A stretch of 64,000 nt of DNA. It comes from Anaeromonas frigoriresistens. GTDB lineage: Bacteria > Bacillota > Clostridia > Tissierellales > SIT17. Both the position numbers and the translations under genes were made by a program. The notes beneath the pieces are model-generated. The model was not told the DNA's origin. It saw only the letters and a list, made by a program, of their open reading frames with translations, and made no database searches. How positions within the stretch are numbered: position 1 is the first letter of the stretch; every line of letters starts with the position of its first letter. Below, one piece after another: positions 18,452-27,253 of the stretch. The stretch lies in assembly GCF_016820655.1 (NCBI RefSeq), contig NZ_WSFT01000040.1, forward strand, positions 62,001-126,000, read 5' to 3'.

Positions 18452-19219
18452 ATGATCTTTAAAAGAAACCTTGAAGACCGAGTTGAAGATGCAAAAAAGG
18501 AAGAAGAAGAATTAAATAAATTAATAGATGAATATAAGCCATTTATAGCAAGTACTGCTCAACAGAGAGTAGGTAGATATCTAAGATATGGACAAGATGA
18601 TGAACTTACAATAGGGATGCTAGCATTTAAAGAAGCTATAGAGGGATATGATAGAGAAAAGGGTAAGTTTTTAACATTTGCTAAAAGAGTTATCCAGTTA
18701 AGGTTAATAGATTATTATAGAAAAAATAAAAGAATAAACAAAGAAATACTTTTAAAAGAAGATGATGAAAAAGAGATAAGTAGTAATATACAAGATAAAG
18801 AAGCTATACATAGTTTTAAATTAATAGAAGAAAACAGACTGAGGAAAGAAGAAATTCTAGAGTATAAGGAAGAGTTATTAACTTGGGGAATAAAATTCGA
18901 AGATTTAGTAAAGGCTTCACCAAGTCATAAAAAACTCAGGGAATTATATAATGAAATTGCAATGATAATAATAAATAATACTTCTATAATGGGAAAACTA
19001 AATAGAACTAAGCGACTTCCAATAAAAGATATTCAAGACATAAAAAAAATACACCGAAAAAAGTTAGAGAGAGGTCGAATATATATCATATCAGCAGTAA
19101 TAGTTTTGCGGGGTGATTATGTTTATATCAGGGAATATATAAATGGAGGTGATAGTAATGAAAGCAGTAGTTATGGAGGTAATGGAAGAAAAATTAATAG
19201 TATTAACCAAAGATGGTAG
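18452..19219 (+). CDS. sigI: RNA polymerase sigma factor SigI
   Basis: The 255-residue protein matches the SigI family of sigma-70 factors: an N-terminal region 2 with DEYKPFIASTAQQRVGRYLRYGQDDELTIGMLAFKEAIEGYDREKGKFLTFAKRVIQLRLIDYYRKN (residues about 26-92), then a C-terminal SigI-specific helical domain ending KLERGRIYIISAVIVLRGDYVYIREYI. SigI senses envelope or heat stress, or polysaccharides in cellulolytic clostridia. GAGGTG precedes the start. The last 62 bases overlap rsgI, so the two proteins are translationally coupled. Confidence 0.93.
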   Translation: MIFKRNLEDRVEDAKKEEEELNKLIDEYKPFIASTAQQRVGRYLRYGQDDELTIGMLAFKEAIEGYDREKGKFLTFAKRVIQLRLIDYYRKNKRINKEILLKEDDEKEISSNIQDKEAIHSFKLIEENRLRKEEILEYKEELLTWGIKFEDLVKASPSHKKLRELYNEIAMIIINNTSIMGKLNRTKRLPIKDIQDIKKIHRKKLERGRIYIISAVIVLRGDYVYIREYINGGDSNESSSYGGNGRKINSINQRW

Positions 19220-20186
19220 ATTCGTAGAAATAGAGAAAGAAAGAAAGAGTATTGATATAGGTCAAGAGATTAGCTTTACTGAGAAAAGAAATTATAACTA
19301 TAATTCTAATATAAGAAGATTTATTGCAGCTGCAGCTATCTTTATATTTATGATGACCTCAGGATATGGAGTCTATGGTTATTATAATCCCTTTGGATAT
19401 GTAAATGTGGATATTAATCCAAGTGTAGAAATAGCCTATAATTTGTATGACAGAGTAATAAATGTAGAAGGTATAAATGAAGATGGACAATATATTACTG
19501 AAGAGTTAAAGGAATATAAAAATAGAAAAATAGATGAAGTGGTAAGTAAAGTCATAGATAAAGCAATGGAAAATGGATATATGGAAGAGGATGAGAATGC
19601 AGTCCTAATAACATTAACAGATGAAAAAAACAATATAGATAAGGAAAAACTATTAAATGAAGTGAATGAACATATAGAGGAAGGATTAAAAGATGAAAAA
19701 GTAGTAGAAGTTACTATGCTATCTAATACCACTAAAGATTATACAACTTCAAAAGTGAAAGAGATTTCTCCAGGGAAAATGAAAATAATTAATAAAGCTA
19801 TAAAAGTAGATCAATCACTTACAGAAAAAGAATTATCTACTAAATCTGTAAAGGAAATAATGAATATAATAAAAGATAACAAAAAGAATGAAAAAGAAGA
19901 TGAAAAAATTAATAAAAATAAGCCATTGAAAAATAAAGAAAAATTGAAAGATAGTCAAAAAGAAGATAAAAAGAAATATATAAAATCAAATAATAAAGAA
20001 AAAAATAATCCAAATAAATTTAAAGAAAATTTAAAAGATAAAAAAGAGAAAATAGATAGTGAAAATTATATAAATAATAAACAAAACAATAATAACAACG
20101 GAAATGATAAAAAAAATCAGAATAACAAAAATAATAACAACGGAAATGATAAAAAAAATAATAATTCATTTAATGGAAAAAAATAA
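19158..20186 (+). CDS. rsgI: RsgI-type anti-sigma factor with Asn/Lys-rich tail
   Basis: The 342-residue membrane anti-sigma factor is the partner of SigI. The N-terminal RsgI domain (MKAVVMEVMEEKLIVLTKDGRFVEI) binds sigma in the cytoplasm. One membrane segment spans about residues 50-70, and then comes the conserved extracytoplasmic NPFGYVNVDINPSVEIAYN domain. From about residue 240 the tail is low-complexity Lys/Asn/Glu ending in NNNNGNDKKN repeats, with no carbohydrate-binding module. The start behind GGAGGTGATAGTA at 19158 is preferred over an ATG 15 bases earlier. Confidence 0.93.
   Translation: MKAVVMEVMEEKLIVLTKDGRFVEIEKERKSIDIGQEISFTEKRNYNYNSNIRRFIAAAAIFIFMMTSGYGVYGYYNPFGYVNVDINPSVEIAYNLYDRVINVEGINEDGQYITEELKEYKNRKIDEVVSKVIDKAMENGYMEEDENAVLITLTDEKNNIDKEKLLNEVNEHIEEGLKDEKVVEVTMLSNTTKDYTTSKVKEISPGKMKIINKAIKVDQSLTEKELSTKSVKEIMNIIKDNKKNEKEDEKINKNKPLKNKEKLKDSQKEDKKKYIKSNNKEKNNPNKFKENLKDKKEKIDSENYINNKQNNNNNGNDKKNQNNKNNNNGNDKKNNNSFNGKK
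20088..20159 (+). repeat. 42-base-period direct repeat in the rsgI tail
   Basis: A 30-base unit beginning AATAATAACAACGG is present twice, at 20088-20117 and 20130-20159, encoding NNNNGNDKKN. Slippage or unequal crossing-over could change tail length. Confidence 0.85.
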
Positions 20187-20189
20187 TTT

Positions 20190-20217
20190 AAGGCCCAATA
20201 TATGGGCCTTATTCTTT
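20190..20217 (+). terminator. terminator of sigI-rsgI
   Basis: The stem AAGGCCCA / TGGGCCTT with an ATATA loop is followed by ATTCTTTT. Confidence 0.85.
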
Positions 20218-20230
20218 TGCTTTTTTGGAA

Positions 20231-20329
20231 TTAAATAAGTGTTAAAGCGGCTAAAATAGCTATTATCAATATAATCACACCTATTATTCCATATAATGTT
20301 TTTTTTCTTATGAAGAAAATCTTAGACAT
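20231..20329 (-). CDS. small single-pass membrane peptide (32 aa)
   Basis: On the minus strand an ATG follows GGGGTGATTTA and opens a 32-residue peptide: a basic N-terminus (MSKIFFIRKKTLYG) followed by one hydrophobic segment of 18 residues to the end. The arrangement, positive-inside then a helix, is that of a membrane-anchored small protein or a detached signal anchor. Function is unknown. It could also be the remnant N-terminus of a longer exported protein. Confidence 0.5.
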   Translation of the reverse strand: MSKIFFIRKKTLYGIIGVIILIIAILAALTLI

Positions 20330-20461
20330 TAAATCACCCCTTATTTTTCTATAGGATGGAAAGAATTATAACCTTATAGTATAATTTATTTAAGTATATT
20401 TTTATATATTACTAATTATAGTTAAAAGAATACAATCCTATGACTACTTTGGAGGGATTTT

Positions 20462-20914
20462 ATGAGTTTATTTATTAAAAGCTACGAAGAATTAACGAAG
20501 GATGAATTGTATAAGATATTAAAAGAGAGAATTAATGTCTTTGTAGTTGAACAAAATTGTCCTTATCCTGAGATAGACGGTAGAGATATAGACTCTTATC
20601 ATATATTTTTAAAGGATAGTGAGAGTATCTTGGCATATGTAAGGGTATTAAAGCCTGGTATATCCTTTGAGGAGGCATCTATAGGTAGAGTACTAGTGAA
20701 TGAAGACAATCGAGGATTAGGATTAGGCAAGAAAATAATGGAAAATGCTATACAATTTATTACTAATGAATTAAGATATAATATAATAAGAATTTCTGCT
20801 CAAGAATATTTATTAAAATTTTATCAAGAATTAGGATTTAAAAAAGTTTCAGAGATGTATTTAGAAGATGGGATCCCACATGTGGAGATGGTTTTTCAGG
20901 GGAATAATAAATAA
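20462..20914 (+). CDS. ElaA-type GNAT acetyltransferase
   Basis: The 150-residue GCN5-related N-acetyltransferase resembles ElaA: the N-terminal LKERINVFVVEQNCPYPEIDGRD signature, the acetyl-CoA-binding loop IGRVLVNEDNRGLGLGKKIM (the R-G-x-G-x-G-K variant), and the C-terminal FYQELGFKKVSEMYLEDGIPHVEM. The substrate is not known. GGAGGG precedes the ATG, and the next gene follows 12 bases later, so the two are probably co-transcribed. Confidence 0.9.
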   Translation: MSLFIKSYEELTKDELYKILKERINVFVVEQNCPYPEIDGRDIDSYHIFLKDSESILAYVRVLKPGISFEEASIGRVLVNEDNRGLGLGKKIMENAIQFITNELRYNIIRISAQEYLLKFYQELGFKKVSEMYLEDGIPHVEMVFQGNNK

Positions 20915-20926
20915 GGAGATGGTTTG

Positions 20927-21784
20927 ATGAGGGTAAAAATAATAACTGATAGTGCATGCGATTTGCCAAAGGAAATTATAAAAAAATATGATATTGAGGT
21001 AATGCCTTTAATGGTTATACTAAATGAAAAAGAGTATGAAGATGGTGTTGATATAGAAGCAGAAAATCTATATAAAAGGATGAGGGAAGGTGCTGCACCT
21101 AAAACAGCTCAAGCATCACCAGGAAAGATTAAAGAAGTATTCACTAAATATGCAAAAGAAAATAGGGAATGTGTATATGTAGGTTTTTCTTCGGAATTAT
21201 CTGGAACATTTAATACATCAGTAATTATGAAAGAAGAAGTATTAGAAGAATATCCTGATTTTAAAATAGAAGTATTTGATTCTAAGGCTGCTTCAATGGG
21301 ATTTGGTCTTATAGTACATAAAGCTGGTCAGTTAGCTGAAGAAGGCAAGAGTATAGAAGAAATATTAGAAGCTGTAGACTTTTATAGCAAGCATATGGAA
21401 CATATATTTACAGTGGATAGTTTAGAATATCTTTATAGAGGTGGAAGAGTTAGTAAGACTAAAGCCTTTGTTGGTGGATTATTGAATATCAAACCTATAT
21501 TAGATGTAGAAGATGGTAAATTAATACCTATTGAAAAGGTTAGAGGAAGAAATAAAGTAGTAAAAAGAATGATAGAGATAATGAAAGAAAGAGGAAAAGA
21601 CTTAGAAAATCAAGTGGTTGGAATAAGTCATGGAGATGATATAGAAGTTGCTATGCAAGCAAAAGAACTAATGGAGACGAATTTTGGTGTAAAAAACTTT
21701 ATCGTAAGCATGATAGGCTCTTCGGTTGGATCCCATTCTGGTCCGGGAACTTTAGCTATATTTTTCTTAAATAAAACGGAATAA
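20927..21784 (+). CDS. DegV family fatty-acid-binding protein
   Basis: The 285-residue protein is of the DegV (FakB-like) family, which binds a fatty acid and can present it to a FakA-type kinase for phosphorylation. Signatures are KIITDSACDLP at the start, KTAQASPGKIKEVF, the YVGFSSELSGTFNT loop, the central EYLYRGGRVS segment, and SHSGPGTLAIFF at the end. An AAGGAG site eight bases before ATG 20927 favours that start over the adjacent TTG. No fakA is in the window. Confidence 0.92.
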   Translation: MRVKIITDSACDLPKEIIKKYDIEVMPLMVILNEKEYEDGVDIEAENLYKRMREGAAPKTAQASPGKIKEVFTKYAKENRECVYVGFSSELSGTFNTSVIMKEEVLEEYPDFKIEVFDSKAASMGFGLIVHKAGQLAEEGKSIEEILEAVDFYSKHMEHIFTVDSLEYLYRGGRVSKTKAFVGGLLNIKPILDVEDGKLIPIEKVRGRNKVVKRMIEIMKERGKDLENQVVGISHGDDIEVAMQAKELMETNFGVKNFIVSMIGSSVGSHSGPGTLAIFFLNKTE

Positions 21785-21804
21785 TAAAATAACTTTTATA
21801 TAAA

Positions 21805-21836
21805 TTAGAAGGCATCCTTAAAAGGATGCCTTCTAA
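21805..21836. terminator. bidirectional terminator
   Basis: A perfect stem TTAGAAGGCATCCTT / AAGGATGCCTTCTAA with a two-base loop lies between the convergent DegV and cyclophilin genes. Confidence 0.8.
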
Positions 21837-21837
21837 C

Positions 21838-22359
21838 TTATATTTTCTCTGGTTCTTTAAAGTCGTTTCCATTTAAATCTACAGTAACAGATTCGATTCT
21901 TTGTTCTTTTAAAGGTTTATCACTATAGTCTGTATCAGTTTCAGCTATTTTATCTACATTTTCAATACCCTCAATAACTTTACCAAAAGCAGCATATTGA
22001 CCATCTAGATGGGGAGAGTTCTTATGCATTATGAAAAATTGACTTCCCGCAGAATCAGGATGAGCTGATCTAGCCATAGATATAACTCCTCTATCATGTT
22101 TTAAATCATTTTTAACTCCATTCCCACTAAATTCTCCTTTAATACTGTATCCTGGGCCGCCAGTACCAATACCTTCAGGGCATCCTCCTTGGATCATAAA
22201 TCCTTTTATAACTCTATGAAAAATAAGTCCATCATAGAAGTTTTTATTAACTAAAGATATAAAGTTATTAACAGTATTTTTAGCAATATCAGGATATAGC
22301 TCTACTTTGATTTCGTTTCCATTTTTCATTTTAATATTTACCATTGGATTGTTACTCAT
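21838..22359 (-). CDS. cyclophilin-type peptidyl-prolyl isomerase
   Basis: The 173-residue cytosolic cyclophilin accelerates cis-trans isomerisation at proline. Conserved active-site segments are FYDGLIFHRVIKGFMIQGG (catalytic Arg), SMARSAHPDSAGSQFFIM, and LDGQYAAFGKVIEG; the usual drug-contact Trp is a Tyr, as in many bacterial forms. There is no signal peptide. The GAGGTGATTAA ribosome site supports the start. Confidence 0.93.
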   Translation of the reverse strand: MSNNPMVNIKMKNGNEIKVELYPDIAKNTVNNFISLVNKNFYDGLIFHRVIKGFMIQGGCPEGIGTGGPGYSIKGEFSGNGVKNDLKHDRGVISMARSAHPDSAGSQFFIMHKNSPHLDGQYAAFGKVIEGIENVDKIAETDTDYSDKPLKEQRIESVTVDLNGNDFKEPEKI

Positions 22360-22507
22360 TTAATCACCTCATAATTTATTATACACTACATTTGTATGTA
22401 TATCCTATATTTTAATTAATTATCAACAAAAACTCAATATGGTATTATTATATTTGATATAATTATAAAATAAATAATAAAACATTTAAATAATAGAGGT
22501 GATATTT

Positions 22508-23125
22508 GTGACAAAATTATATCTAACAAGGCATGGACAAACGGTATGGAATTCAGAAAGACGTTTTCAAGGACAACAAGGATCTCCTTTAACAGAAAAA
22601 GGGATTGAAGGAGCTAAAAAGTTAGGTGATAGATTAAAGAATATAGAGTTTGGAGCAATATATGCTAGTCCTTTACCAAGAGCCTATGACACAGCAGAGA
22701 TAATAAAAGGTGATAGAGATATAAAAATAATTAAAGAAGAAAGAATTAAAGAAATGAGTTTCGGAGATTGGGAAGGAGTAAAGGCCAAAGTAGTTCAGGA
22801 AAGTGATGCTGAAATGTTTAATAACCTCTGGAATAATCCTATAGCTTATATGTCAGAAAAAGGAGAAACATATCAACAAGTATATGATAGAGTAATACCA
22901 GTAATAGAAGAGATAAAAGAGAAGTATGAGGGGAATGTACTTATAGTAGCCCATGGTATAGTGTTAGCTATAATAATGCTTTATGTTAAAGGAAGACCAT
23001 TAAAGGATTTATGGGAGGATGAAGTTCTTCCTAATACAAGCCTTACAATAGTAGATGCAAAGAATGATAAATTCAATATAGAATTATATGGAGATATATC
23101 CCATAATGATAGCATGACTAGATAA
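22508..23125 (+). CDS. histidine phosphatase (phosphoglycerate mutase-like)
   Basis: The 205-residue phosphohistidine phosphatase has the LTRHGQTVWN catalytic motif near residue 10, ASPLPRAYDTAEI with the second Arg, EMSFGDWEG with the acid Glu, and VAHGIVL with the second His. Substrate is uncertain; alpha-ribazole phosphatase and generic phosphatases share this pattern. The start is GTG at 22508 behind AGAGGTGATATTT; an in-frame GTG nine bases earlier is inside the ribosome site. Confidence 0.9.
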   Translation: MTKLYLTRHGQTVWNSERRFQGQQGSPLTEKGIEGAKKLGDRLKNIEFGAIYASPLPRAYDTAEIIKGDRDIKIIKEERIKEMSFGDWEGVKAKVVQESDAEMFNNLWNNPIAYMSEKGETYQQVYDRVIPVIEEIKEKYEGNVLIVAHGIVLAIIMLYVKGRPLKDLWEDEVLPNTSLTIVDAKNDKFNIELYGDISHNDSMTR

Positions 23126-23127
23126 TT

Positions 23128-23246
23128 TGTCATCTGAAGGTAGTAGAGAGTCTTGAAGATAAGCTCCTTCGCTTTGCTCAGGATGACAGTCAGATAGTGA
23201 TGGCTCTATTATTAGGTTTGTCATTCAGAACGTAGTGAAGAATCTT
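23128..23246. repeat. dispersed palindromic repeat (TCATTCTGAG type)
   Basis: The block contains degenerate copies of a motif widespread in Clostridia and other phyla: TGTCATCTGAAGG..., then CTTCGCTTTGCTCAGGATGACA in inverse orientation, then TGTCATTCAGAACGTAGTG with GAAGAATCTTA. The inverted TGTCAT-type halves could fold. It is locally richer in G+C than its surroundings and non-coding. Only one element occurs in this window. Confidence 0.7.
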
Positions 23247-23268
23247 AAAAAAACAAGGGGGAATTAAA

Positions 23269-23634
23269 ATGTATGATATAGCCCATATAGCAGTTGTAGT
23301 AAAGAATATAGATAAATCAAAAGAGTTTTATCAAAAAGTACTAGGTTGTGAAGTAGAAGGTGATTTTGAAGATGATAGGTTAAAATTCCTATATCTTAAA
23401 TCTGGTAATGGAATAATAGAGCTTCTTCAGTATAAAGAGAAAGATGTAGAAAGATCTAGGGGAATAATTGATCATATTGCTTTTACAGTAGAAGATCTAG
23501 ATAAAGCTATAAAAAGAGCAAAACAGTATAATGCATTATTTATCTTTGATGAGCCCAAAATAGTGAATAGCATGAAGATTATTTTTATAGAGGGTCCTGA
23601 TGGAGAGAGAATAGAGTTTATAGAAAACATATAG
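23269..23634 (+). CDS. VOC superfamily (glyoxalase-like) protein
   Basis: The 121-residue protein has two beta-alpha-beta-beta-beta modules. Candidate metal ligands sit at the usual places: His in DIAHIAVVV, Glu in GIIELLQ, His in IDHIAFTVEDLD, and Glu in GERIEFIE. It could be a lactoylglutathione lyase-like or methylmalonyl-CoA epimerase-like enzyme; no neighbour settles the substrate. AAGGGGGAATTAAA precedes the ATG, just downstream of the repeat element. Confidence 0.85.
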   Translation: MYDIAHIAVVVKNIDKSKEFYQKVLGCEVEGDFEDDRLKFLYLKSGNGIIELLQYKEKDVERSRGIIDHIAFTVEDLDKAIKRAKQYNALFIFDEPKIVNSMKIIFIEGPDGERIEFIENI

Positions 23635-23664
23635 TAAAAGTGTAATAATAGATAAAAGTTGTAA

Positions 23665-23698
23665 AATACCTATAATAATTTATTATAGGTATTTTTTA
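23665..23698 (+). terminator. rho-independent terminator
   Basis: The stem AATACCTATAATAA / TTATTATAGGTATT is followed by TTTTTA, after the VOC gene. Confidence 0.75.
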
Positions 23699-23802
23699 TA
23701 GTCTAGGAAAGTTAATTTAATAAAATATTTTACTTTATATTATATATTTCAAAATAAATATTAAGTATATATGACAAATGAATTTTAAATATTAAAAAAA
23801 AG

Positions 23803-23831
23803 TTACAAATGAAAAATCAAGAAGGTATATA
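23803..23831 (+). promoter_or_regulatory. candidate promoter of the peptide transporter operon
   Basis: TTACAA (23803-23808), a 17-base spacer and TATATA (23826-23831) lie in a very AT-rich region and place the start near 23838, just before the CodY-like site. Moderate support. Confidence 0.45.
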
Positions 23832-23844
23832 AGACTATTTGCGG

Positions 23845-23868
23845 AATTTACAGAATATACAGAATATG
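23845..23868 (+). promoter_or_regulatory. tandem overlapping CodY-like operator
   Basis: AATTTACAGAATATA matches the 15-base CodY motif (AATTTTCWGAAAATT) at 12 of 15 positions, and a second copy overlaps it by six bases in the spacing known for double CodY sites; 20 of 24 positions fit the double motif. It lies between the presumed start point and the first permease gene. Peptide transporters are classic CodY targets. Confidence 0.6.
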
Positions 23869-23904
23869 GGGGAGGCATTTAAGAATTATAAAAAAGGAGG
23901 AAGT

Positions 23905-24825
23905 ATGTTGAAAGTAAATAAGAAATTTATAATTAACATTTTAATCAATATTATTGTAACTATAATCACATTAACATTTATATTGTTTATATTAAATTTG
24001 CCAAAGAATACTTATGTAAATATTGATATTAAAAAATTTAATATAGAGACGAATATTCAATATAAACAAATTTTTATTCAAGTAATGGATTACTACAAGA
24101 TGTTATTGTCAGGAACCTTCGGAAAGACTACTACTAGTAAAGTGGTTTGGAGATTTGTTAAATCAGGGTTCAAAAATTCATTTATAATACTTAGTTTCTC
24201 ATTGTTCTTTGCAATTACTCTAGGAATAATTAAAGGAATCTTTGACAGTAAAAAGCATAAAAGATATCCATCAAATCTTAAAACATTAAGTACTCTTACC
24301 ATACTAGCAATGCCTGATGTATTTTTGATATTAGTATTACAATTTTTTGCTGTAATACTTTATAGAAATGGATTTGAATTTTTACCAGCAGCAGGATTTG
24401 GAGGATGGAAATATACTATTTTACCAATCACTGCATTAACACTGATACCTATGTCATATATAGCCAGAATAACCTCATTATCTATAGATGAAAATTATGA
24501 AAAGAATTATGTGACTACTGCTTTAGGAAAAGGTGCTTCTAATAAAAGGATTATTTATATACATATCATAAGAAATGCAATAATGGATATATTAGATTCT
24601 TTTACGTCTATAGCTACTATAATTATCTCAACACTATTATTAGTTGAATATATGTTTGGATATCCAGGGTTAGCTCTTATTATGTTTAAAAACTATGAGT
24701 CAGGAGAAGTAAATGTTGTTATGGCAATGGCTATAATGATAGGACTTATGTATTTTGTTCTTAATATCTTATTTAAAATACTAAGATATATATTAAATCC
24801 TAAGTTAAGAGGTGGAGCCAGTTGA
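23905..24825 (+). CDS. oligopeptide ABC transporter permease (DppB/OppB-like)
   Basis: The 306-residue inner-membrane permease has about six hydrophobic segments and the EAA-type loop VTTALGKGASNKRIIYIHIIRNA that docks the ATPases. The short N-terminal extracytoplasmic domain is divergent. The start is ATG 23905 behind AAAGGAGGAAGT; longer in-frame starts cover the CodY-like site. The stop overlaps the next permease start by four bases. It forms the membrane channel with the next gene product. Confidence 0.9.
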   Translation: MLKVNKKFIINILINIIVTIITLTFILFILNLPKNTYVNIDIKKFNIETNIQYKQIFIQVMDYYKMLLSGTFGKTTTSKVVWRFVKSGFKNSFIILSFSLFFAITLGIIKGIFDSKKHKRYPSNLKTLSTLTILAMPDVFLILVLQFFAVILYRNGFEFLPAAGFGGWKYTILPITALTLIPMSYIARITSLSIDENYEKNYVTTALGKGASNKRIIYIHIIRNAIMDILDSFTSIATIIISTLLLVEYMFGYPGLALIMFKNYESGEVNVVMAMAIMIGLMYFVLNILFKILRYILNPKLRGGAS

Positions 24826-27236
24826 TAAATAAATTAAAGAAAATCAATACTCCATTAATTTTAGGGCTGATCTTAGTATCTATAATATTATTTATAGCTA
24901 TATATGGATATCAATTAATACCACTAGACCCTTTCTCTACACATTTTAGTTTACCTAAAGTGGTAGACGGAGAATTAAAGATTGATAATCCTCCCCATGA
25001 TCCTAATGATATAAATATATGGGGAACAGATGTAATAGGCAGAGATGTATTTAGTAGAGTTATTTATGGAACTAAACTAACTATCCAATTGGGCTTACTC
25101 ATAGCATTATTTAGGTTTTTAGTAGCTTTGCCCTTTGCTTTTTTTGCTGGCTTTGGAGGAAGGATAAGCTCTAAAATAATAGATATATTTAATACAACAT
25201 TCAGTGCGATACCAGCTTTAATTGTGAGTTTTATAGTGTTAGGATTAGGGTTTATTAGAGTTATGGAAATAGAATCAGCAGTTATAGCATATATAGTGGT
25301 TTTAACTTTTGTAGGGTGGGGAAGGTTTGCTACAATTCTTAGAGACAGAATAAAAGATATATTATCAAAAGATTTTATTAAAGGAGAAGTAGCTATAGGA
25401 AAAAATAAATTTTCTATAGCCGTACAAAATGTTTTACCCCACCTATTTGCTAGTATATTAATCTATTATTTGATAGAGGTAAGTAGAGTTTTAATTATAA
25501 TAGCAGAGTTAGGTGTTCTTGGTGTATATATCGGAGTTAATAAAGTTAATATGGATTTAATAAATGAACTTAAAATTGATATTGTACCCAGTTATTATCC
25601 GGAATGGGGCTCCATGCTTTCATCAGCTAGATATGCAATAACAGCATGGAAACCATGGATTGTGATATATCCTGCATTAGCAATATTTATAAGTGTACTA
25701 GGATTTAATTTATTAGGAGAAGGTTTAAAGATAGAATTAAATAAAAGAAATTCAAAATTTATTATATTCTTAAAGCACATTCCTTATCATTTATCACCAA
25801 GAACATATATTTATCAAATAAGAACTATGAAAAGATATAAGAAAAGTGTCTTCATAAAAACCGCTGTAGTAGTAGGGATTATAATTTATTTTATACTTCC
25901 TTCTCCTAAAAGTCAGTTTGATATAGATAAAGAACAGTTGTATAGTCATGTGGAAGAATTATCTAAAGAAAAATATGGAGGAAGAAAGTTAGGAACAGAA
26001 GGTAAAGAAATTGCTTCAGAATATATATTAAATCAATTAAAGAATAGTGGGGTAGAACCTTTATTTGGTGAAAGTTATATTCAGAAAGATAGTGTGGAAG
26101 TAAATATGAAAACAGTACAAAAAGTAGATTTTTATATTAATACAGAAAATAAAAATGTTAAGTTTGAGTTTAAAAAGGATTACAATCTATTTAGATTATT
26201 TTTAGATAAAACTTCTGACACAACTTATAGTGGAGAGATACGTAGAAGAATATTAAGTTATGAGAATTATGAAAAAGGAAACTATGATGAAAATGAAAAG
26301 TACTTTATTGTTATGAGTGAAAGTAGAAGATATAATCATAGCACTGTAATGAGATTAATGGAAGAAAAATTTATTGATGGACTATTCTTTGTAATGCAAG
26401 ATGCAGTGATACGATCATATCGTGATATAGAGATAATGGGTCCTTTAACAGAGTTAGAAAAAACTGAAGGTTTTTTTGGAGCTATGGACTTTCCAGTAAC
26501 CCAGGAAACGGCAGATATTCTTAAATCCTATGAAGGAGAGGAATTTGTATTGGATATTACATTGGAATATATTGATAAATATGATGTTAAAAATATTGGG
26601 GGAGTTATTAAAGGGAAAGACTCCACTAAACCACCGATGATACTAGCTTGTAATTATGATTATAAAGGAATTACTAATGGATTAGAGGATGAAGGACTTT
26701 TATACAATGGAACATCTATTGCAACTAATTTAGAAGTTGCAAGGGTTTTAAAGGAGAAGGACTTCAAACCAGATAGAGATATATATGTTACATTCTTTGA
26801 TGCTTCTATTACAAATAAGAAAAAAGGTATGGATGCTTTTAGAAAATCTGATGTCTACGAAAATATGTCAGAAGATCATTTCATCATGTTTCTTAATTAT
26901 TTAGGATATAAGGACTCAGATACTTTATTTTTAGATACTTCTTTACTATTTTCTGATAATAAAGCCCATTATAATTTTACAAAAATTCTTACAAAAAGAG
27001 GTAAGGAGTTAGATATGAATTTAAAATTAGATAGGGTGGCAGAGCCTATGGATGGAATCACAAATATGAATGCCAATGGCAGTAGTGGAATATCTATTGG
27101 ATCTGTAAATGATATAACTAGAAGTAAGGCAGATACTTTAGAACAAAACTTGAAAATTATAGATGAAGAAAAATTAGAAAAACAGGCTCAATTAATAATT
27201 GATGCTATTACAATGTATAATTATGAACTTAAATAG
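24822..27236 (+). CDS. DppC-like permease fused to a degenerate M28 peptidase domain
   Basis: The 804-residue product joins two modules. Residues about 1-335 are a DppC/OppC permease (IWGTDVIGRDVFSRVIYGTK, EAA loop GEVAIGKNKFSIAVQNVLPH, six segments). Then an extra membrane segment (about 344-364) leads to an extracytoplasmic domain of about 435 residues resembling M28 aminopeptidases (GGRKLGTEGKEIASEYILNQL... NIGGVIKG...). The metal site is missing: the expected H-x-D is N611-Y-D613, the bridging Asp segment reads YNGTSIATN, and the general-base Glu pair is S662-I663. It is therefore probably a binding or docking domain, not an active peptidase. GTG/TTG-type start overlaps the upstream stop. 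Confidence 0.85.
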   Translation: MINKLKKINTPLILGLILVSIILFIAIYGYQLIPLDPFSTHFSLPKVVDGELKIDNPPHDPNDINIWGTDVIGRDVFSRVIYGTKLTIQLGLLIALFRFLVALPFAFFAGFGGRISSKIIDIFNTTFSAIPALIVSFIVLGLGFIRVMEIESAVIAYIVVLTFVGWGRFATILRDRIKDILSKDFIKGEVAIGKNKFSIAVQNVLPHLFASILIYYLIEVSRVLIIIAELGVLGVYIGVNKVNMDLINELKIDIVPSYYPEWGSMLSSARYAITAWKPWIVIYPALAIFISVLGFNLLGEGLKIELNKRNSKFIIFLKHIPYHLSPRTYIYQIRTMKRYKKSVFIKTAVVVGIIIYFILPSPKSQFDIDKEQLYSHVEELSKEKYGGRKLGTEGKEIASEYILNQLKNSGVEPLFGESYIQKDSVEVNMKTVQKVDFYINTENKNVKFEFKKDYNLFRLFLDKTSDTTYSGEIRRRILSYENYEKGNYDENEKYFIVMSESRRYNHSTVMRLMEEKFIDGLFFVMQDAVIRSYRDIEIMGPLTELEKTEGFFGAMDFPVTQETADILKSYEGEEFVLDITLEYIDKYDVKNIGGVIKGKDSTKPPMILACNYDYKGITNGLEDEGLLYNGTSIATNLEVARVLKEKDFKPDRDIYVTFFDASITNKKKGMDAFRKSDVYENMSEDHFIMFLNYLGYKDSDTLFLDTSLLFSDNKAHYNFTKILTKRGKELDMNLKLDRVAEPMDGITNMNANGSSGISIGSVNDITRSKADTLEQNLKIIDEEKLEKQAQLIIDAITMYNYELK

Positions 27237-27253
27237 AATCCAGGGGTGAGAAT

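Noticed and set aside
24822-27236. Active M28 aminopeptidase
   Set aside because: The zinc and general-base residues expected from the family are substituted, so catalytic activity was not called.
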